The notes under the pieces: model-generated
What the model saw: the letters and a program-made list of their open reading frames with translations, nothing else
The model's database searches: none
What the model was told of the DNA's origin: nothing
Translations under genes and position numbers: made by a program
Shown: positions 1 through 7,779 of the stretch, one piece after another
Position numbering within the stretch: position 1 is the first letter of the stretch
Layout: every line of letters starts with the position of its first letter
From: G020354785 sp964461435
GTDB lineage: Bacteria > Bacteroidota > Bacteroidia > Bacteroidales > UBA10428
Length of the DNA stretch: 14,352 nt
NCBI GenBank assembly: GCA_964461435.1
Contig: CAYWUI010000057.1
Coordinates: forward strand, 1-14,352
Direction: 5' to 3'

Positions 1-2586
1 ATAAATCCAAAAATCCGAGTACCTGTAATTATTGTTGTTCTGCAGGGAACTTAAACGAGGATAGGTTGCAGTGTTTCTGGTTTCCTCGGTCCACCTGTCA
101 AGTACAACTTCTGAATATTTATCGTCACCATCTACCCAGTAATAGTTGTCAGTTTTTACCCCGTTTCCACCAATAGAACCAGTAGCCCTCACAAACAAAG
201 TTATGCCTTTATAAGATGCCGAGAAAATAATACCATAATTGAAAGGCGCTATCCGTTTTCCAATTTCAACTTCATCCCTTGAGTCAATAATATTATCGCC
301 ATTTTGATCAACATATTTGATATCTCCGGGCTTAACTGCACCAAATACCTGTACTGGACTGTTTTCTATATCGGTTTCATCTTCAAAAAAACCGTTGCTT
401 ATCAATCCGAAAATAGCATCCACAGGCTTGCCTGTCCTGTTCTGGTAATCATCAGCGTATAGCTCATCCCGTTTCACTGCTTTTGAATTCGCATATATTG
501 CATTTACACCCAGATTAATTTCCAGTTCGCCTACTTGCCTGTTAATGTTCAACATCATATCCAAACCGCTGCGTTTGTCACTGTTAAAATTGGTATATGG
601 AACCAGGTCGCTAAAATAGTTTGGATATTGGGTAAGCCTTTGGGTGGGCATACCGTCCATCTGGTTCACAAAATATATAGTTTGAAACCAGATAAGCTTA
701 TTGAAAAGTGATGCTTCCAGCCCAACATTGATTTCCTTTCTCTTCACATAGGAAAGATTTGGGTTTGCCCCTTGCTGTGATGTGGTTGCCTGGTTATAAA
801 ATTGACCATCATCCCATGAATAATAATTACCCGGTGAATAGATATTTTCATATAGATAATAATCATTGATATCCAGGTCAGTATTAAGCATACCTGCCGA
901 AGCTGATAGTTTAAGATGGTCGATCACAGATGATCCGGACATAAAATCTTCGGAACTGATCAACCAGGCAAGGCTCATGGTTGGAGAAAAAGCAATTCTT
1001 TTTTCTTCAGGCAATTTTGTTGAATTAACAACGGCCCCGCTAAAATCAACCCAGTATCTGTGATCGTAATTGTATCCCAGCTGCAAACCCAGGTTGGCAT
1101 TATTGTCTGGCTGAGTCACTCTGGTTTGGCGTATTGAAATGCCATTAGATAACAACATGGCAGAAACATTATGAACCTGGCTAAATGTTCTTTGGTAATC
1201 AAAATACATCGATAATCCAACACTTCGTGTCTGAGATGAAGATTTTATATTTTGGTTTCCCGTTCTGACATCACTACCATATTTTGTGAGCCCTCTAATC
1301 ACATAGCTTTCGGGTTCCAAATCCCATGATGGTTGATAAATAGAATAGTCATTATCAATTGACTGAGTATAACGGTTATTAAAGTCCACATTAAACCTGG
1401 TATGGAACGCCAAACCTTCCAACAGCCCCCCAAGATCAACATCTACTGTATTGGTAATTTGCAGAAGCCTGTCAATGTTTTCATCGTACCCGCCTGCATA
1501 TAATTCGGCAAAAGAGTTGGTAATATATTCCTGACTACCGCCCAATATATATTTGCCATCAATTATGTTACGGCTGTTATTTGCAAGATCAAGTACTTCG
1601 GTAGAATCCGCAGATATCATATTCAACGGGATTAAGGGAGAGTATTTATATGGCAAAACAGTTGCCGCATCATCCCAGTAGTTGCCCAATCCCCTTCTGC
1701 TGTTTTTCATCACGGCAGAAATGTCAATGGAACTTGAAATATATTTATTCAGGTTTAAATCCACGTTTCCACGAATGTTAAATCTGTTGTCAGTCTCGTT
1801 TTTTGCTTCACCGACATTTAATATGGTAGTATTGTATAACCAACCTATATTCGAATAAAACCGGGCACTTTTATTTCCTGCATTAAATTCTGCATTCAAA
1901 TTGTTATAATTCACATAATTATTTAAATATTCCGAGGAATAATAATCCAGGTCGGGATACCTGTAAGTGTTACCGGTTCTATACAAACTTATCAATTCAT
2001 CGTCAAAAGTTGGTTCAAGGCCATCGTTTACACGTGCTTCATTATAAAGCTCCATGTAATCTGCGGAGTTTAAATATTTTGGATACGATTTTGGGGTACC
2101 GATCCCTTTGGAAGCCCAGACTTTAACTTTACGTTTATCGGCTTTTCCTCTTTTTGTGGTGATCAATATCACCCCTTTAGCTGCATGACTGCCATACAAA
2201 GCTACCGCATTCACACCTTTTAAAACAGTGATCTGATCGACTTCTTCAAGCCTGATATCATCGAAATTGCGGGGTACCCCGTCAATCAAAATCAAGGCAT
2301 TCTCCATACCCCAAATATTATCTGACCAAAGCAGCCCGCCAATTCTTGCACTTAAACCTTCAGAAACATCTGAACTGTAATCGATATTGATATAGTCATC
2401 AGTATTCAGGACATTGATGTCGCAATTGAGATCCCTGCTCTCAATCTCTCTAAAAGCAATATTAACTTTTTCTGCAATACTGTCTTTTTCAAGAATATTT
2501 TGATATGCATCCGCCTGCGCATTCACCTTTCCGAAAATGAAAGCGAGCGTTACACAACAATAAATTATTTTTTTTATATATTTCAT
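1..2586 (-). CDS. SusC-like TonB-dependent outer-membrane transporter lacking the N-terminal regulatory-like domain (3' end cut by window)
   Basis: Translating the minus strand from the ATG at 2584-2586 gives 862 codons open to the window edge with no stop, so the C-terminus lies outside. A stop codon directly precedes this ATG, which fixes the start. A signal peptide ends near VNAQ (residues 21-24). The plug follows almost at once: residues 99-105 read ILIDGVP and 121-147 carry VLKG...ALYGSHAAKGVILITTKRG, a SusC signature. The rest is aromatic-rich barrel, with a DQNGDNIID acidic loop near residue 755 and YSDFWIY at the edge; SusC relatives usually continue about 100 residues from there. The carboxypeptidase-regulatory-like domain found in most SusC proteins, including the neighbour at 4569, is absent. 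VNIAFREI (41-48) occupies the place of the usual VVVVGYG segment. It starts 111 bases after the susD-like stop, with no clear promoter between, so it is probably co-transcribed. The role, import of oligosaccharides across the outer membrane, is inferred from the family. Confidence 0.94.
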   Translation of the reverse strand, partial: MKYIKKIIYCCVTLAFIFGKVNAQADAYQNILEKDSIAEKVNIAFREIESRDLNCDINVLNTDDYINIDYSSDVSEGLSARIGGLLWSDNIWGMENALILIDGVPRNFDDIRLEEVDQITVLKGVNAVALYGSHAAKGVILITTKRGKADKRKVKVWASKGIGTPKSYPKYLNSADYMELYNEARVNDGLEPTFDDELISLYRTGNTYRYPDLDYYSSEYLNNYVNYNNLNAEFNAGNKSARFYSNIGWLYNTTILNVGEAKNETDNRFNIRGNVDLNLNKYISSSIDISAVMKNSRRGLGNYWDDAATVLPYKYSPLIPLNMISADSTEVLDLANNSRNIIDGKYILGGSQEYITNSFAELYAGGYDENIDRLLQITNTVDVDLGGLLEGLAFHTRFNVDFNNRYTQSIDNDYSIYQPSWDLEPESYVIRGLTKYGSDVRTGNQNIKSSSQTRSVGLSMYFDYQRTFSQVHNVSAMLLSNGISIRQTRVTQPDNNANLGLQLGYNYDHRYWVDFSGAVVNSTKLPEEKRIAFSPTMSLAWLISSEDFMSGSSVIDHLKLSASAGMLNTDLDINDYYLYENIYSPGNYYSWDDGQFYNQATTSQQGANPNLSYVKRKEINVGLEASLFNKLIWFQTIYFVNQMDGMPTQRLTQYPNYFSDLVPYTNFNSDKRSGLDMMLNINRQVGELEINLGVNAIYANSKAVKRDELYADDYQNRTGKPVDAIFGLISNGFFEDETDIENSPVQVFGAVKPGDIKYVDQNGDNIIDSRDEVEIGKRIAPFNYGIIFSASYKGITLFVRATGSIGGNGVKTDNYYWVDGDDKYSEVVLDRWTEETRNTATYPRLSSLQNNNNYRYSDFWIY

Positions 2587-2697
2587 TTTATCTATTTTTT
2601 AATTATGGGATATTTAAGATATTTAACTGTCTGTCTCATTTTATAATCAGGTAAATTTTATATCTCAGTAACAGTTTTTACCACGCCATAGATTCAG
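2587..2697 (-). other. 111-base gap between susD-like and second susC-like genes
   Basis: No TAnnTTTG box was found on the minus strand. A weak inverted pair GGTAAA (2650-2655) / TTTACC (2677-2682) encloses a 21-base loop and could fold in the RNA. It lacks a U-run and is not a convincing terminator. The gap therefore fits read-through from the upstream operon into the second transporter. Confidence 0.4.
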
Positions 2698-4557
2698 TTA
2701 CCATCCGGGGTTTTGTCCAAATTCACGATAAATACTTACCTGATCGGTTGGCAGTGGCAACCAGTAATGTCTATCTTCAACAACCCTTGTAACAACTACT
2801 CTTTCTTTCATATTAATTGCTGCGATTTCTCCATCAATTGTATCACGGTCAAAATCAATTGCGGTTTTTTCCCTGTATTCCATATTCTTTGCAAGTAACC
2901 ATCTGCGCAAGTCACAGAACCGGATATTTGCCTCGCACATTAATTCAACTGCCCGTTCCCTGATTATTTCACTCATAAACGCATCTTTCGATCCAAGAAA
3001 CCTCGCGTCAACGGCACCGACATTTGCCCTGCCCCTCACGATATTGACTGCGTCCCCGGCAGTTAATACATAATTACTTTCGCCGGGATAACTGCTTTGC
3101 GGGGTGCCATATCCTTGTAACACGGCTTCCGCGTACATGAGGTATACATCTGCCAAACGCATATAGGGAGGAAGGTTTATCCTCAGCTGGTTTTCATTAT
3201 CTGTAGGGTTGGCTGTCAGGTTGATGAATTTTATTAACAGATAACCGGTACGGCTTCCATTATTCTCAGAACGATAATTTCCATCGGTATACAGGTTGGC
3301 ATAGCGCCTGTAATCTTCACTTGCATCACCTCCCTGAATTACCCGTTCGCCATCATGCACGATACTTTCGTAAAAACGCGGATCCCGACCGGTCCATGGA
3401 TGGAGAGTATCATAACCTGAACCCTCGGCATCAAGTGGCAATCCATTGGCCATACCAAAGTTCTTAACATAACTGTGTGGCGGGGAGACCATATTTCCAT
3501 CAAGGTTTCCTCCTAACACCGGAGGCAGCCACAGCGAATTTGAAGGATCATATCCCGGGCCGTTCCAGAAAAATCTCGGAGACAATAATGATTCAGGATA
3601 TCCCGGCAAATCATTGCTTAAGGTGTAAAAGTTTTCATGATACCTTTCCCATTCAATGAGCCGGTAAGGAGCTTCACCTGTGTGAGACAGGTAAAGGCAT
3701 TTGTAGAATGCTTCCGCGGCCTTTTTACACAGTTCTTCGTCATACGTTGCATTTCCCGTAGATTCCTTGTTCATTAACGGACTCCCGGCATACAGGTAGT
3801 TTTTACCCAGATATCCATAGGCAACCGATTTTGTAATCCTTTGAAAATTTTTTCCCAACGTGGCCCTTCCAATAGTTGTTTTATCCCAATCTGTTGGAAG
3901 AAACAATGCTGCCGAATCCAGATCTCTTGCAACTTTTTTTGCCGTTTCCTGGTAACTCAGCCGCGGAAGATCCAGCTTACCTGAACCAAGTACTTCTTCA
4001 ATATAAGGAAGGCCTCCCCATAAACTCATTAATTGAAAGTGAAAAAAACCACGGAAGAATAAAAGTTGCCCTTTTATTAGGTCTTTTTCTTCCTGGGTTG
4101 CCTCAACCAGTTTATCCAGATTAGCCAGACCAACATTGGCTTTCCTTAATCCGTACCAGCTCAAATCCCATAATCCTACCTGAAACCAATCAACAGGTGT
4201 TGTAACTACGCCATTACAAGCCTTCAGGTAGCTTTGGTTCCATCCGCAGGCAGTGGTTAACCAGTACCAGTAATCTCCATTATCAAAATGTGTAATCAGC
4301 CTCCAGTCAACCGTGGTGGGTATAACTTCGTCTGCCAGGTTCCAGTCGGCTACCCATGTAGATTTTGTATAATCGGGTATACAATGATACATCTCTTCAA
4401 CAAATCCCTGGAAACTCTTGAAAGTACCAAAGACCTCCTCTTCTGAAATTTCAGCCTCCGGTGCTTTGTCGAGGTATTCTTCACATGATGTCATTAATAT
4501 ACATGTTAATACAGTATATGTGTATAGTATTTTACTTAAATTAATTTTCTTTTTCAT
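2698..4557 (-). CDS. SusD/RagB-family surface glycan-binding lipoprotein
   Basis: This 619-residue protein is the lid and glycan-binding partner of the SusC-type transporter encoded immediately upstream. It starts with a lipoprotein signal whose lipobox is LMTSC, with Cys25 as the lipidation site. CEEYLD follows, and acidic residues after the Cys match the surface-export signal of Bacteroidota lipoproteins. SusD hallmarks are visible: GQLLFFRGFFHFQLMSLWGG (163-182, a TPR-like helix), RLADVYLMYAEAV (467-479), IIRERAVELMCEANIRFCDLRRW (531-553) and a C-terminal LPLPTDQV...FGQNPGW. Residues 68-134 hold nine tryptophans, which could form part of an aromatic sugar-binding platform (inference). Only 11 bases separate its ATG from the transporter stop, so translation is likely coupled. 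The length is somewhat above that of a typical SusD. The substrate cannot be read from the sequence; xylan-type glycan is suggested only by the adjacent GH43. Confidence 0.97.
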   Translation of the reverse strand: MKKKINLSKILYTYTVLTCILMTSCEEYLDKAPEAEISEEEVFGTFKSFQGFVEEMYHCIPDYTKSTWVADWNLADEVIPTTVDWRLITHFDNGDYWYWLTTACGWNQSYLKACNGVVTTPVDWFQVGLWDLSWYGLRKANVGLANLDKLVEATQEEKDLIKGQLLFFRGFFHFQLMSLWGGLPYIEEVLGSGKLDLPRLSYQETAKKVARDLDSAALFLPTDWDKTTIGRATLGKNFQRITKSVAYGYLGKNYLYAGSPLMNKESTGNATYDEELCKKAAEAFYKCLYLSHTGEAPYRLIEWERYHENFYTLSNDLPGYPESLLSPRFFWNGPGYDPSNSLWLPPVLGGNLDGNMVSPPHSYVKNFGMANGLPLDAEGSGYDTLHPWTGRDPRFYESIVHDGERVIQGGDASEDYRRYANLYTDGNYRSENNGSRTGYLLIKFINLTANPTDNENQLRINLPPYMRLADVYLMYAEAVLQGYGTPQSSYPGESNYVLTAGDAVNIVRGRANVGAVDARFLGSKDAFMSEIIRERAVELMCEANIRFCDLRRWLLAKNMEYREKTAIDFDRDTIDGEIAAINMKERVVVTRVVEDRHYWLPLPTDQVSIYREFGQNPGW

Positions 4558-4568
4558 ATCTAATTATT

Positions 4569-7500
4569 TTACAGAATAATTTTTACTCCAAGATTAATTC
4601 GTCGTACTGTGGGATAAGACCCTTGTCCGCCCCATCCACCAAGATTTGATTCACGGTCATCCGGCATTTTTGTCCATAAGAGAAGATTGTTTCCATTAAT
4701 GTAAATTTGCAATGAATTCATTCTTAATTTATTGATCAATCCCGAACTGAAAGTGTATGCCAGTTCCGCATTCTTTAAACGTAAATATGAACCGTCATAA
4801 GCATAATAATTACCTGTCATACTAGTTTGTGCTATAAAGCGCGGCAGAAAAGAATCGGCATTTTTGTTGTCTTTTGACCAGAATTCACCCTGGTCAAATA
4901 CGACATTTTTTTGCCTCGGGAAATTGCCAAACGAAATATACCTGGTCACATTGTTTACACCATAAAATTGGACAAACAAACTGAATCCTTTATAATCAAT
5001 GCCAAAACTGGTGCTATAGGTATTCTGCGGTCTTTCAGGAAAACCATTGGGAGCCTCGTCATAATCATTTATTATCCCGTCACCATTAAAATCTATGAAA
5101 TTATAATCGCCGGGCAATTTCAATCCGTCGTTTGCATTCCATTCCGTGCTAGCATATACTTCATCCCAGGTATTGACAAAATCCGAGATCATAATCGATC
5201 TGTACTGAGCTATCTGATACCCTTGCTTTTTTTTATAATCGGGATATAATGCCGGATCATCTGCAGCAAGAATTTTGTCTTTTGCATGGGTCATGCTGCA
5301 ATTGATCCAAACTCTGAAACTGTTTGCAAACCTTTTATTCAGTTTTGTTTCAATTTCATATCCTTTAACTTCCGTTTCTCCAAGGTTTGCCGTGGGCGGA
5401 TCGCCACCAAGGTAAACCATCACAGCCCTGTCGGAACCATTTACAAGAATATCATAACGGTAATCTTTGAAAACATCGATACTACCCTCCAGCAATCCAT
5501 GAAAGAATGCATATTCAATACCTAAATTTTTCTTTTCAACTGTTTCCCAATGAATATCAGGGTTGCCGATTTTACCTTCACTATACCATACATAAGGGCT
5601 TCGGTCGGTAAAAGTCGTTCCCAGATAAGTCTCGCCTCCATATTCCCATGGTGTCTGGTACAACCACCTGGCGCTAACGGCATCGTTTCCAACACGACCC
5701 CATGATCCACGGATTTTAAACTTATCCAGCCAGCTTATATTCTGCAAAAAACTCTCATTGCTGATCATCCACCCGATTGCAGCGGATGGAAAGAATTCGA
5801 AACGGTAATCTCTTCCGAATCTTTCAGAACCATTATATGAACCATTGAATTCAGCAAAATACCTTTCATTATAATTATAGGTTGTTCTGAATACCCAGTC
5901 TTCCCGATAATGGGGAAACTCACTTCCTTTTGCGTATTCTTCGCGACTGAACAGCCCCATGGCTGTTATTTCATTTCTGCCGATTTTGGTGCTGTAATCC
6001 GATTGTAACTGATAGAATATTTTCCTGTAAGTTTCTTCATATTGTACAGAGTCACTTTGATATGACCATGGACCAACTACAAAATCATATCTGTTACGTC
6101 CGCTTTCATTTAAAAGAAATACCTCTCCATCAGGAGATATCCATTTTGCATAAGTACCACCCCAGTCAATTACACCACTTTCGGAAATAAAACTGTTATC
6201 CAAAGAGAAAACACCTTTCATTTTCAATCCTTTTAACAGCATCCCCAGGTCCTGGTTAAGCGTAAAATCAGTATTGACATTCGTGGTATTTACTTTTTGG
6301 ATACCCGAGTTTGAGAAATTCGATACAGAGTTTACAACACCAACAGGATCTTTGGGATAAAACCCCCATGCTCCATCACTATACTGAATAGGAAATGCAT
6401 CGGGAGGGTTTCCATAAACACCCTGCCACATGGTATATTCGAAATTTGACCACGTATCTTGTTTTTGGCCATAAGAGCCATAAAGATTGGCAGTAAATGT
6501 TGTGGAGTTTGTAATATTCAAATCAAGGTTACTTCTGAAATTCAATCTGTCATAACCATAACCAGGAGTATAGCCCTTCCCATTGTCTCTCACATTCATA
6601 ATGTCGCCTTCATTAAGATAATCTACTGAAGTAAAATATTTTACTAATTCTGATCCCCCGGAAATACTGATGTTGCTATTATATGACATTGCATAATCCT
6701 TGAAGGATTCTTTCTGCCAGTCAACATTCGGATAACGTTCGGCCTCTTCCAGACTGGAAGGATTTCGATACTTATTCAACTCTGCTATAGGTGTAATACT
6801 GGCCCATCCACCTGGTTCCACACCTAATTCCCTTTCAATAGCCATGTTCCTTATTCTAAGAGCATCATAGGAATCATACTTATTGGGAATTCTTGAAGGA
6901 ATTTTCATGGTAGCGCTTGAATTAACAGTAATGTTTGCTTTTCCCTCGCTTCCCCTTTTTGTGGTTATCAGGATAACTCCGTTTGCTCCTTTCACTCCAA
7001 AAACTGCTGTTGCAGAAGCATCTTTTAATACTGAGATACTTTCAACTGAATTTATATCAAGTCCGCTCATGGAGCGTTCGATGCCATCTATTAAAATAAG
7101 AGGCTGGCTATTATTCCAGGTTCCCTGCCCCCTGATATAAATTATCGGGTCTTCTTCTCCTGGTTTTCCTGTACCCTGTAATGTAATTAAGCCAGGGATA
7201 TTACCTGTTAAGGCAGCTCCCAAACTATTAACGCCACCTGTACGTTCGAGCACTTCGGCTTTGGTTTGCGATATGGCTCCAACTACACTTTCTTTCTTTT
7301 GTCTTCCATAACCAACAACAACAACATCAGCAATTTCAACTAAATTCTCAACCAAAACTGCTTTGATATAGTCTTTTCCAGTCATGTCAATTTCTTCTCC
7401 CAACATCCCAATAAATGAAATAACAAGAATTTGATTGCCTGATGTTGGTATGTTCAATGAAAATTCACCATATTGATCTGTCGTAGTACCGATTGTAGAT

Positions 7501-7700
7501 TCTTTTAGGATGACAGTTGCTCCTGGGATCGGGTTTTCATTATTATCAACAACTAATCCCTTTACGATACGATTTTCCTGTGCAAAGGAAGATGTACTAA
7601 AGAGAATTATTACAGAAAATAAAAAAACCCTCAATAACTTTTCCCTTTTTGAATTTGAAAGAGAAAAGAATTGAAATAGTCTTTTGTTAGTTTTTCCCAT
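4569..7700 (-). CDS. SusC/RagA-family TonB-linked outer-membrane transporter (full length)
   Basis: This transporter forms the barrel of a SusC-SusD glycan importer powered by TonB-ExbBD. Counting from the ATG at 7700 (1043 residues), a signal peptide ends at STSSFAQ (residue 41). A carboxypeptidase-regulatory-like domain follows (about 43-122, VKGLVVDNNENPIPGATV...), then a TonB-box-like segment DVVVVGYGRQ (125-134). The plug (about 136-250) has IIYIRGQGTWNN, LILIDGIERS and SISVLKDASATAVFGVKGANGVILITTKRG as spaced motifs. The rest is barrel with an acidic DFNGDGIINDYDE loop, ending YPTVRRINLGVKIIL. An in-frame ATG at 7742 would add 14 charged residues before the signal. I prefer 7700 because the upstream RNA is purine-rich and the n-region is already long. 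The gene follows the GH43 stop by 79 bases (37 from the alternative start) with no promoter box seen, so it belongs to the same operon. Confidence 0.97.
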   Translation of the reverse strand: MGKTNKRLFQFFSLSNSKREKLLRVFLFSVIILFSTSSFAQENRIVKGLVVDNNENPIPGATVILKESTIGTTTDQYGEFSLNIPTSGNQILVISFIGMLGEEIDMTGKDYIKAVLVENLVEIADVVVVGYGRQKKESVVGAISQTKAEVLERTGGVNSLGAALTGNIPGLITLQGTGKPGEEDPIIYIRGQGTWNNSQPLILIDGIERSMSGLDINSVESISVLKDASATAVFGVKGANGVILITTKRGSEGKANITVNSSATMKIPSRIPNKYDSYDALRIRNMAIERELGVEPGGWASITPIAELNKYRNPSSLEEAERYPNVDWQKESFKDYAMSYNSNISISGGSELVKYFTSVDYLNEGDIMNVRDNGKGYTPGYGYDRLNFRSNLDLNITNSTTFTANLYGSYGQKQDTWSNFEYTMWQGVYGNPPDAFPIQYSDGAWGFYPKDPVGVVNSVSNFSNSGIQKVNTTNVNTDFTLNQDLGMLLKGLKMKGVFSLDNSFISESGVIDWGGTYAKWISPDGEVFLLNESGRNRYDFVVGPWSYQSDSVQYEETYRKIFYQLQSDYSTKIGRNEITAMGLFSREEYAKGSEFPHYREDWVFRTTYNYNERYFAEFNGSYNGSERFGRDYRFEFFPSAAIGWMISNESFLQNISWLDKFKIRGSWGRVGNDAVSARWLYQTPWEYGGETYLGTTFTDRSPYVWYSEGKIGNPDIHWETVEKKNLGIEYAFFHGLLEGSIDVFKDYRYDILVNGSDRAVMVYLGGDPPTANLGETEVKGYEIETKLNKRFANSFRVWINCSMTHAKDKILAADDPALYPDYKKKQGYQIAQYRSIMISDFVNTWDEVYASTEWNANDGLKLPGDYNFIDFNGDGIINDYDEAPNGFPERPQNTYSTSFGIDYKGFSLFVQFYGVNNVTRYISFGNFPRQKNVVFDQGEFWSKDNKNADSFLPRFIAQTSMTGNYYAYDGSYLRLKNAELAYTFSSGLINKLRMNSLQIYINGNNLLLWTKMPDDRESNLGGWGGQGSYPTVRRINLGVKIIL

Positions 7701-7779
7701 TTTTCTTTTTTCTTTAATTAATTTTTTATAATCTAAGGTCATTTAATTCAACTTTTTTTGTGCATACTTAAAGGCGGAC

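Noticed and set aside
2587..2697. Independent promoter for the second SusC gene
   Set aside because: No TAnnTTTG box on the minus strand. Read-through from the upstream operon is more likely.
4911..5525. Plus-strand open frames antisense to the full-length SusC
   Set aside because: They overlap conserved barrel coding sequence, show no domain and have no promoter or ribosome site of note.
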